Assembly: GCA_026014875.1 (NCBI GenBank)
Contig: JAOZHO010000037.1
Coordinates: forward strand, 124,001 to 188,000
Length of the DNA: 64,000 nucleotides
Direction of reading: 5' to 3'
Source: Candidatus Bathyarchaeota archaeon
GTDB taxonomy: Archaea > Thermoproteota > Bathyarchaeia > TCS64
The notes under the pieces were generated by a model that worked only from the letters and a program-made list of their open reading frames with translations, did no database searches and was not told the DNA's origin. Positions within the stretch are counted from its first letter, which is position 1. Each line of letters starts with the position of its first letter. The position numbers and the translations under genes were made by a program. Below are positions 57,194 to 64,000 of this stretch, in pieces.

Positions 57194-59902
57194 ATGGTAC
57201 AGCCAGGACCATCTCCCAGACCCAGCACCATCCGTGTCCTCCACGTCGACGATGAGCAAAGCCAGCTCAAGTTTACAAAGTCGTTCGTCAATCTTTCAGA
57301 CAGCACCATTCACATGGAATCCGTCGCGACGCCCGAAGCAGCCCTGAGGAGATTAAAGGAGGAGAATTTCGACTGCATAGTCTCCGACTACCAGATGCCC
57401 ATCCTCAACGGCATCGAGCTCGCGAGAAGAATCCGAGGCTTCAGCGACATCCCCATCATCATCTACACGGGGCGGGGCAGCGAGGAGGTCGCCGAGACCG
57501 CCTTCACCGTGGGCATAGATGACTACATCCGCAAGGAGATAACCCCCAGCCATTACCAAGTTCTGGCGAGGCGGATAAGATCCGCCGTCGACAAGAAACG
57601 CGCCGAGGATAAAGTGATCCAGGAAAGGGACTTGGCCCAGAAATACCTCGACGTCGCCGGCGTCATGCTGGTGATCCTGGACACGGAGGGCAGGGTCATG
57701 CTGCTCAATCAGAAGGGCTGCGAGATTCTCGGGGTATCCCAGGAGGAGGCCCTGGGTAAGAACTGGTTCGACAGCTTCCTTCTTTCCCCCAACGTCGAGG
57801 AGGTGAAGGGGGTAGTCCGGGAGCTGATGGCGGGGAACATTGAGCCGGTGAGGTTCTACGAGAACCCTGTTGTCTCCAGCTCCGGTGAAGAGCGCATAAT
57901 CGCCTGGCATAACTCGTTGCTCCATGATGACGAGGGAAACATTACGGGCATCCTCAGCTCTGGCTCCGATATAACCGAGCAGAGGAGGACAGAGGAGAAG
58001 TTCAGGGCTCTCTTGGATGAGTCGAGGGACGCCATCCTAGTCCTCGACAACGAGAGATATCTGTATGGAAACTCGAAAGCAGCGGAACTCCTGGGGTTCA
58101 GCGACCCTAGCGAACTGATCGGAAGAGACGCGTTCGAGTTCGTCGCCCCGGAGGACAGGGAGAAGGTTAGAGAGATAGCCTTCAGGAGGCAGAAGGGCGA
58201 GGTTGTCCCCAGCCGTTATGAATTCAACCTCTTCAACAGGGAGGGCAAAAGGGTTCCTGTCGAGGTCAATGTATCCCTCATCGAGTATGATGGCAAGCCC
58301 GCTTCCCTCTCCATAAACCGAGACATCACCGAGCGGAGAAGGGCAGAGGAGGCAATGAAGGCAAGTGAGGCAAAGTACCGTTCTTTTCTTGAGGAAGGAT
58401 TGGATGGCGTTGTAGTCACTCGGAATGGGAACTATCTCTATATCAATCAGAGATACGCCGAAATGCTGGGATACTCCGACCCCTCTGAGCTGCTCGGGAG
58501 AAACACCCGCGAGGTGATTGACCCAAGAGACGCGGAGCGTTTGGATGCCATACGCGAGCAGAGACAGAGGGGGGACATGCAACGGTTCATCTATGAGGTG
58601 AGATCCCGAAAGAAGGACGGCTCCTCGATCTGGGTGGGCGTTGCCTCATCGGGCATCGAGTTCGAAGGAAACCAAGCTGTGATCACATATGCCCAGGACA
58701 TCACCGAACGCAAACGGCTGGAGGAGGATACTAAACAGTATCAAAAACGGCTTGAGGCTCTGCATAGCAGCTCGTTTAGGTTATCGAAGCATGATCACCT
58801 GAATGGAATGTTCATGGAAACGTTGGATATCATCAAGGACGTCCTGGGTTTCCAGTATCTGGGAATAGCCCAGATAAAAGGGGATGAGATCACCTTTGAC
58901 GTAGCGGTGGAAGCGTACTATCCAGGAGATTTCAAGATCCCATTAAGCCAGCCAAGCATTGTGGGGCGTATCTTCAAGACTGGAAAACCCGAACTGATAT
59001 CGGACACTCGCCTTGACCCAGATTACTATTTCGGCCCGGAGATGGATGAGGCGGAGCAGAGGCTATCGATGCTCGCAGTCCCTGTGATGATCGAGGGCGA
59101 AGTCGTGGCGGTAATCGATGTCGAGGGCGTTGAAACCGGAGCGTTCTCGGAGGAAGACAGAAAGATTCTCGAAATCCTGGCTGACCACGTCGCCTCGGCC
59201 ATGGAGAGGATTCAATCCCGGCGGAGGCTCGAAGAGCTCCACGAACAGCACAACCGGGAACTGGTCGAGGGAGTCCAGAGGGTCTCCTCCATGGTCCGCC
59301 ACGACCTCAGGGGCCCCCTCCAGACCATCATGAACGCCGCATACGTCGCCGAGACGAACCCCCAGAGAATCGGCGAGATGGTGGAGATCATCATGAGGAG
59401 CGTCAGGCATCAATCCGACATCATGGAGGACTGGAAAAATCAAGACCTCGAGGAGACCCTGAACGCCACCGAGGAGGACCTAGGCCAGCTGATCTCCGAC
59501 TCACTGGCCGCATCACTGATACCCTCCCACATCACGGTCGACGTGAACGTGGACCCGATGAACGTGACCCTGGACAACGTGAAGATGAGGCGGGTCATGG
59601 ACAACCTCATCAGAAACGCGATCGAGGCCATGGAGGACGGAGGCAGGCTGACGATCTCCGCCCGGGAAGCCAAGGACGAGATAGTCATCGAGGTAACCGA
59701 CACCGGGATCGGCATCCTGGAGACCGAGATGAAGAACCTCTTCAAACCATTCTACACCACCAAACCCTCGGGCATCGGCCTCGGCCTCACATACTGCAAA
59801 CGGACGGTGGAGGCCCACAAGGGCATCATAGAGCTGGAGTCGAAGGCGGGCGAGGGAACCAAGATCACGATATCCATGCCCAAAACACCGGAAGCGGAAT
59901 AG
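57194..59902 (+). CDS. hybrid sensor histidine kinase (REC-PAS3-GAF-HisKA-HATPase)
   Basis: 902 residues, soluble. Domains in order: REC (about 10-125, phospho-acceptor Asp65 in VSDYQMP), PAS (150-270), PAS (275-395), PAS (400-510), GAF (530-680), dimerisation/phosphotransfer helix with His703 in VRHDLRGP, and the HATPase domain (790-900; N box NLIRNAIEAM, DTGIGI, GIGLGL). The receiver at the N-terminus is characteristic of archaeal phosphorelay kinases. No membrane helix, so it senses a cytoplasmic signal; no dedicated response regulator is nearby. Confidence 0.94.
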   Translation: MVQPGPSPRPSTIRVLHVDDEQSQLKFTKSFVNLSDSTIHMESVATPEAALRRLKEENFDCIVSDYQMPILNGIELARRIRGFSDIPIIIYTGRGSEEVAETAFTVGIDDYIRKEITPSHYQVLARRIRSAVDKKRAEDKVIQERDLAQKYLDVAGVMLVILDTEGRVMLLNQKGCEILGVSQEEALGKNWFDSFLLSPNVEEVKGVVRELMAGNIEPVRFYENPVVSSSGEERIIAWHNSLLHDDEGNITGILSSGSDITEQRRTEEKFRALLDESRDAILVLDNERYLYGNSKAAELLGFSDPSELIGRDAFEFVAPEDREKVREIAFRRQKGEVVPSRYEFNLFNREGKRVPVEVNVSLIEYDGKPASLSINRDITERRRAEEAMKASEAKYRSFLEEGLDGVVVTRNGNYLYINQRYAEMLGYSDPSELLGRNTREVIDPRDAERLDAIREQRQRGDMQRFIYEVRSRKKDGSSIWVGVASSGIEFEGNQAVITYAQDITERKRLEEDTKQYQKRLEALHSSSFRLSKHDHLNGMFMETLDIIKDVLGFQYLGIAQIKGDEITFDVAVEAYYPGDFKIPLSQPSIVGRIFKTGKPELISDTRLDPDYYFGPEMDEAEQRLSMLAVPVMIEGEVVAVIDVEGVETGAFSEEDRKILEILADHVASAMERIQSRRRLEELHEQHNRELVEGVQRVSSMVRHDLRGPLQTIMNAAYVAETNPQRIGEMVEIIMRSVRHQSDIMEDWKNQDLEETLNATEEDLGQLISDSLAASLIPSHITVDVNVDPMNVTLDNVKMRRVMDNLIRNAIEAMEDGGRLTISAREAKDEIVIEVTDTGIGILETEMKNLFKPFYTTKPSGIGLGLTYCKRTVEAHKGIIELESKAGEGTKITISMPKTPEAE

Positions 59903-59995
59903 CCCTCCGACCAGTGGGACAACCACTTCCCCGACGAAAGTATCTTTCAGACGTTCACGAAACCCATAAGATATAGTAAGAACTAAAACGAGACT

Positions 59996-61990
59996 ATGAG
60001 GGTAATGAAGGTGTCCAGAAGGCTCCATGCGCTCCTGCCGCTCATCCTAGTCCTGTCCACGTTAACCGGATCGGCCATCGTCGAGGCCGAGGACGGCACA
60101 CCCACCCTCCAGGTCACCATCCACAGGATCCAGAGCATCGACCCCATCGAGGGCCCCCTCGAAGGGGAACCTGACTGGATATACAGGATCGAGGTCTGGG
60201 ACGGCGGAGGCTGGCAGAGGGTCACCACGGACACCACCGTGGGGGACGGGGACCTCACCGGGGACCACACCCACGCCTTCACCCTGGACGCCCTCTCCGT
60301 CAACTCCACCAACGTCTACATCACCCTCTTCGAAGTGGACACATTCATCACCTCTTGGGGGGTCGCCGACATCAGCGGAGACCCCGGAGCGATACAGCAA
60401 GACCAGAGGGAGCCGGCGCCCCTCACCGCCGTCTTCAAGGGGGTGTACAATCTGGTCACAGGCTCCTTCACCGGTGACCCCCTCATAATGGACGGGGGCC
60501 TCCTCATGACCTCCGGAGAATTCGACGGGAGCACCGACTCCGACGAGAACGATGCTGCCATCTGGTTCACAGTCCAGGACGACTACGAGACCCCCACGGC
60601 CGAGGCGGGGCTCGACCAATCCTCCCTGACTGGGGAGAAGCTCTCCTTCGACGGATCCGCCTCCCAGGCCTCCGCAGGCTCCACCCTCGTGGCCTACGAG
60701 TGGGACTTTGAGAGCGACGGCGTCATCGACGCAACCGGGGCGAAGCCGAGCCGCGTATTCCCGCTGATGGGATCCTACACAGTGACCCTGAGGGTCACCG
60801 ACTCCCTGGGGGAGACCAGCACGGACGCCCTCACCGTCACCGTGCTGAACCGGGAGCCCACGGCATCCTTCAACCACACCCCCCTGGAGCCCACCTTATT
60901 CCAGACCATCCAGTTCAGGGACAACTCCACAGACCCCGACGGAAACGTCACTGCCTGGGCCTGGGACTTCGGGGACGGCACAGCATCGACCCAGAAGGAC
61001 CCCACCCACAAATACGGTGACAGGGGAAGCTACACGGTCACCCTCACCGTCACGGACAACGACGGGGGCACCGACGCATCCACCCGGGTCATAACCACGA
61101 GGAATCTGGAGCCCACGGCGAGCTTCCGGGCCCCGGGCACGGCCAACGTGGGGGACGGGGTCAGGTTCGTGGATGAGTCCACCGACCCCGAGGGGGGGCC
61201 CTTGACGTATCTCTGGAACTTCGGGGACGGCTCCACGTCGACGGCGAGGAACCCCATCCACGAGTACGACGCCCCCGATGCGGTCCTCGTCACCCTCCTG
61301 ATCACAGACGACGAGGGAGCCACCCACACCGCCACGCTGACCATAGTCATCTTCCCCACCATCCGCCCCGACGCCGACTTTAGCCACGAGCCCGAAGGGG
61401 GCACCATCCACGACACCGTGGCGTTCTTCGACGAGTCATGGGACTTGGACGGCTCCATCCTCGCCTGGGAGTGGGACTTCGGGGACGGGGAGACCTCCCG
61501 CCGGAAGGACCCCACCCACCGCTTCGAGGACAAGGGGATCCACAGGGTCACCCTCACCGTGGAGGACGACGACGGGAACACCGACACGGTCACCAAGTCC
61601 GTCATCATAGAGAACCTCCCCCCCACAGCAGAGTTCACGGCCTCCACCACCGCGGCCCAGATAGACGATGAGATCCGGTTCACCGACTCCTCCGCGGACC
61701 CCGAGGACCACCGGCTCAGGTACTCCTGGGACTTCGGGGACGGAAGCTCCTCCGACGCCTCCAATCCGAGCCACAGATATGATGAGGCTGGAACCTACAC
61801 CGTGGCGCTCACCGTCACCGACGACGAGGGGGAGACCGACACCGCGAGCGCGAGCGTGAGGGTCGAGGGGGCTCCGGCGGGGGGAGGCGGCATACCCGGG
61901 TTCCCAATCGCATCGCTGGCCATCGGGGCGCTCCTGGGAGCCCTCATCCTGTCCAGGTTGGGCGCCCCCCATAGAAGAGAAATGATTTAG
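59996..61990 (+). CDS. exported PKD-repeat surface protein with C-terminal anchor
   Basis: 664 residues. Signal peptide (about 1-31, LLPLILVLSTLTGSAIVEA), an N-terminal domain of unknown type (about 35-195), five PKD domains in a row (about 200-285, 286-370, 371-455, 456-542, 543-630, four with the W-x-F-G-D-G motif and the first with W-D-F-E-S-D-G) and a C-terminal G-G-G-I-P-G-F-P then a hydrophobic helix and basic tail. The tail resembles archaeal PGF-type sorting signals processed by archaeosortases. Probably a cell-surface adhesion or scaffold protein. Confidence 0.9.
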   Translation: MRVMKVSRRLHALLPLILVLSTLTGSAIVEAEDGTPTLQVTIHRIQSIDPIEGPLEGEPDWIYRIEVWDGGGWQRVTTDTTVGDGDLTGDHTHAFTLDALSVNSTNVYITLFEVDTFITSWGVADISGDPGAIQQDQREPAPLTAVFKGVYNLVTGSFTGDPLIMDGGLLMTSGEFDGSTDSDENDAAIWFTVQDDYETPTAEAGLDQSSLTGEKLSFDGSASQASAGSTLVAYEWDFESDGVIDATGAKPSRVFPLMGSYTVTLRVTDSLGETSTDALTVTVLNREPTASFNHTPLEPTLFQTIQFRDNSTDPDGNVTAWAWDFGDGTASTQKDPTHKYGDRGSYTVTLTVTDNDGGTDASTRVITTRNLEPTASFRAPGTANVGDGVRFVDESTDPEGGPLTYLWNFGDGSTSTARNPIHEYDAPDAVLVTLLITDDEGATHTATLTIVIFPTIRPDADFSHEPEGGTIHDTVAFFDESWDLDGSILAWEWDFGDGETSRRKDPTHRFEDKGIHRVTLTVEDDDGNTDTVTKSVIIENLPPTAEFTASTTAAQIDDEIRFTDSSADPEDHRLRYSWDFGDGSSSDASNPSHRYDEAGTYTVALTVTDDEGETDTASASVRVEGAPAGGGGIPGFPIASLAIGALLGALILSRLGAPHRREMI

Positions 61991-62020
61991 CCTCTCGCCC
62001 CCGAATCCAGTACGGGCGCA

Positions 62021-63298
62021 ATGATCCGGGACATCCTCGTCATAGGAGCCGGGGTGCTGGGCCTCAGCTCGGCCCTCCACATCAAGCGGCTCAACCCCGA
62101 GAGATCCGTGGCGGTCATCGACAGGCTCCCCGGTCCGGGACAGGGGAACACCGCTAAGGCCGCGGGTATCTACCTCAACCTCCACACGACCCGGGTCAAC
62201 TACCTCCTCGGGGACTCCACCATTGACTGGCTCCACCACCTCCAGGGCGACCTCGGATACCAGATCGGACTCCACCAGTACGGCTACCTCTACCTCCTGG
62301 ACGAGGGAAGATACGAGAAGCTGAAGCAGGCCATCCCCCGGGCCAGGGGGCTGGGGGTCGAGGTGAAGACCTACGAGGCCGAGGAGCTGAGGCCCCTCAT
62401 CCCGGACCTCACATTGGAGTTCGGGGACGAGGAGGCCGAGCAGATGGGGCTCAAACCCATCGCAGGGGGGGTCCTCGGGGTGAGATGCGGGAACGTCGAC
62501 CCCGACGCCCTCGCCCAGAGCCTCGAAGCCGAGTTCACCAAGCTCGGGGGCGAGGTGTTCTACGGGACGGAGGCCAAGGGACTCACCATCAAACCCAAGA
62601 GGGAGCTGGGGCTCCCCGGCGAGCCGTACGTCTGGCAGGACCTCACGGTGACGGGGGCTGAGACTAGCCGTGGGCTCATCGAGGCGGAGACCACCGTCGT
62701 CGCGGCGGGGGTCTGGGCGGAGAGGCTCCTCGCCCCCCTGGGGTTCGACCCCCTCATGAGGCCCAAGAACCGTGTGATCTTCGTCTTCGACGATCCCCGC
62801 CTCAGAAGGCTGAGGCTGACCTCGGGGTTCAGCGAGGTTGGGTCCCTCCCCTTCACCAGTATTCCGGGGATCAGCGTCTACCTCAAGGCGGATCCCTCCG
62901 AGGGGACCCTCTGGCTGGGGTGCGCCGACGACCTGGGGAGGAGGTATGGCCTAGAGGACGACCCCCAGCCCGAGCGGGGGCTCTACGAGGACGACATGTA
63001 CCACGCCCTGGTCAGGTATCTCCCCTGCTTCGAGGGGGTCCGCCCCGTGAACTCCTGGGCGGGGCAGAGGGCCGTCAACATGCTGGACAGGAGCCCCGTG
63101 GTGGCTCCGGGGCCAGGGATGATCTACGTCGGTTCCGCCTCGGGGTACGGGATCACCAAGAGCGATGGCCTGGGGAGGGTGGTGGCCGCGGTCTACGGGG
63201 GGGAGGAGGAGGCGGAGCTCTACGGGGGGAGGCGCATCAGGGTCAGCGACATAGGGATCGACGGGCGGAACGTGGGCAAGGAGACCTTCAAGGTCTGA
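62021..63298 (+). CDS. FAD-dependent oxidoreductase (DAO family)
   Basis: 425 residues. FAD-binding ILVIGAGVLGLSSALH at the N-terminus followed by VAVIDR, and the DAO-fold ending PVVAPGPGMIYVGSASGYGITKSDGLG. Oxidises an amino acid, amine or 2-hydroxy acid; the substrate is unknown. It starts 31 bp behind the PKD gene, on the same strand. Confidence 0.88.
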   Translation: MIRDILVIGAGVLGLSSALHIKRLNPERSVAVIDRLPGPGQGNTAKAAGIYLNLHTTRVNYLLGDSTIDWLHHLQGDLGYQIGLHQYGYLYLLDEGRYEKLKQAIPRARGLGVEVKTYEAEELRPLIPDLTLEFGDEEAEQMGLKPIAGGVLGVRCGNVDPDALAQSLEAEFTKLGGEVFYGTEAKGLTIKPKRELGLPGEPYVWQDLTVTGAETSRGLIEAETTVVAAGVWAERLLAPLGFDPLMRPKNRVIFVFDDPRLRRLRLTSGFSEVGSLPFTSIPGISVYLKADPSEGTLWLGCADDLGRRYGLEDDPQPERGLYEDDMYHALVRYLPCFEGVRPVNSWAGQRAVNMLDRSPVVAPGPGMIYVGSASGYGITKSDGLGRVVAAVYGGEEEAELYGGRRIRVSDIGIDGRNVGKETFKV

Positions 63299-63372
63299 GG
63301 GCTCCTCCATCGCCAGCCGTTCCCCGGGGTTAAGGTTGATAAACCGCCGTTCTGCATGCTCTCAGGTTCGTT

Positions 63373-63777
63373 ATGGAAAAACGGTCTCAGATGATCGTCG
63401 TCTTCGCGGGGATGGTCCTCGCCGTAGCGGCGTACTATGTGCAGATGGGCTCGGGGGGCTCCGGCTACGGGAACGTCGATGTGGCGGAGGCCTGGGACCT
63501 CATCGCGGATAAGGCTGACCTCGTCATCCTCGACGTCAGGACGGTCTCCGAGTACGAGAGCGGCCACCTGGAGGGGTCCATCAACATCCCCGTCGAGGTG
63601 CTGAGAGGGCGCCTCTCGGAGCTCAACCCGGACGACGAGCTGCTGGTCTACTGCAGGACGGGGAACAGGAGCACCACCGCCGTGGGAATCCTCAGGGAGA
63701 ACGATTACGACCATGTCTACCACATGGACGGGGGCATAACCGCTTGGATGAGCGCGGGGTTCCCCACCGTCTCATAG
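63373..63777 (+). CDS. membrane-anchored rhodanese-like protein
   Basis: 134 residues: an N-terminal helix (about 8-24) acting as signal anchor, then a rhodanese domain (ILDVRTVSEYESGHLEGSINIPVE) with the active loop Y-C-R-T-G-N-R-S (catalytic Cys). It carries sulfane sulfur or transfers it, probably outside the membrane. Co-directional with the oxidoreductase. Confidence 0.92.
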   Translation: MEKRSQMIVVFAGMVLAVAAYYVQMGSGGSGYGNVDVAEAWDLIADKADLVILDVRTVSEYESGHLEGSINIPVEVLRGRLSELNPDDELLVYCRTGNRSTTAVGILRENDYDHVYHMDGGITAWMSAGFPTVS

Positions 63778-63822
63778 ATCAGACTCTTTTCAAGCTGTTA
63801 TTCTCAAAAAAGATGGGTGGCG

Positions 63823-64000
63823 CTACCTCTGTCTAGTCACGACGCCCGGGGCGCCCTGGGCGAGGCGCTTCCCGGCGTGCTCGAGCATGGGGAGCTTGTG
63901 GTCCCTCGAGAACTTGGTGATTGTGACGAGGTCCACGAGCTCTAGGCCCACCCGCTTCAAATAGTCCTCGAGGTTGTGGAGGGCCCGCGCAGCCCCGTTC
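63823..64000 (-). CDS. C-terminal end of a flavodoxin-like NADPH-FMN reductase (cut by window)
   Basis: 58 residues, open to the window edge, reading N-G-A-A-R-A-L-H-N-L-E-D-Y-L-K-R-V-G-L-E-L-V-D, then K-L-P-M-L-E-H-A-G-K-R-L-A. The pattern of a helix, strand and final helix resembles the end of NAD(P)H-dependent FMN reductases. The start is outside the window and the family call is tentative. Confidence 0.5.
   Translation of the reverse strand, partial: NGAARALHNLEDYLKRVGLELVDLVTITKFSRDHKLPMLEHAGKRLAQGAPGVVTRQR

Noticed and set aside
1-64000. CRISPR arrays, rRNA genes and transposases
   Set aside because: No regularly spaced identical repeats, no rRNA-like sequence and no transposase motifs were seen.

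Overview
The window is a GC-rich piece of an archaeal chromosome. The evidence is a set of archaeal information-processing genes: archaeal class I CCA-adding enzyme, DNA topoisomerase VI B and A subunits, RIO1 kinase with a KH-domain partner, transcription factor E, Trm56, ThpR, ribosomal protein eL33 (L35Ae), an RpoH/Rpb5-type RNA polymerase subunit and archaeal-type triosephosphate isomerase. Several genes start with TTG or GTG and overlap the previous stop codon. I cannot fix the lineage from this window alone; a TACK-type archaeon such as a Bathyarchaeia member would fit, but that is inference.

Layout. 1-4,800: RNA-processing genes (thpR, cca, a kinase-like gene) and tRNA-Pro(GGG). 4,837-6,871: a decayed, AT-rich 2.0 kb integrated element in the 3' end of tRNA-Pro. 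It is bounded by 34-bp direct repeats, and joining its two ends on paper rebuilds the start of an integrase gene across the attachment core, as in SSV-type elements. 7,100-14,400: general metabolism (metallo-hydrolase, hexulose-phosphate isomerase, agmatinase, S9 peptidase, DUF362, SDR). 14,488-21,181: two aspartoacylase-like genes, a PIG-L deacetylase, an amidohydrolase, a BshC-like cysteine ligase and a convergent BshA-like glycosyltransferase. Together these look like a complete bacillithiol-type low-molecular-weight thiol pathway, which is the most interesting system here. 21,250-27,300: NUDIX, a PadR/ArsM arsenic module with a symmetric divergent promoter, two apparently frameshifted genes, a YbaK-type deacylase with an ACG start, and acyl-CoA and DapA-type enzymes. 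27,300-41,400: purN, purM, GDT1-type transporter, GH4 glycosidase, FTR1 iron permease behind DtxR-like boxes, histone-deacetylase-fold enzyme, sugar kinase, IMPase-fold phosphatase, SfsA. 41,500-52,400: rio1-KH-top6B-top6A, sugar-nucleotide genes (two nucleotidyltransferases and phosphoglucosamine mutase, which could supply UDP-GlcNAc to BshA), tpi, trm56, tfe, an HD protein and tRNA-Val(TAC).

52,380-57,190 is a distinctly AT-richer block starting directly behind tRNA-Val. It holds a G/T-only tract, three tandem 11-bp repeats, a cupin, a duplicated cassette (short leader ORF, small protein, T-rich 3' repeat), a perfect match to the bacterial parS sequence, and an operon-like run of glycosyltransferase, a long Rpb5-like polymerase subunit, eL33 and a mini zinc protein. 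The last 7 kb return to high GC with a REC-PAS-GAF sensor kinase, a PKD-repeat surface protein, an FAD oxidoreductase and a membrane-anchored rhodanese.
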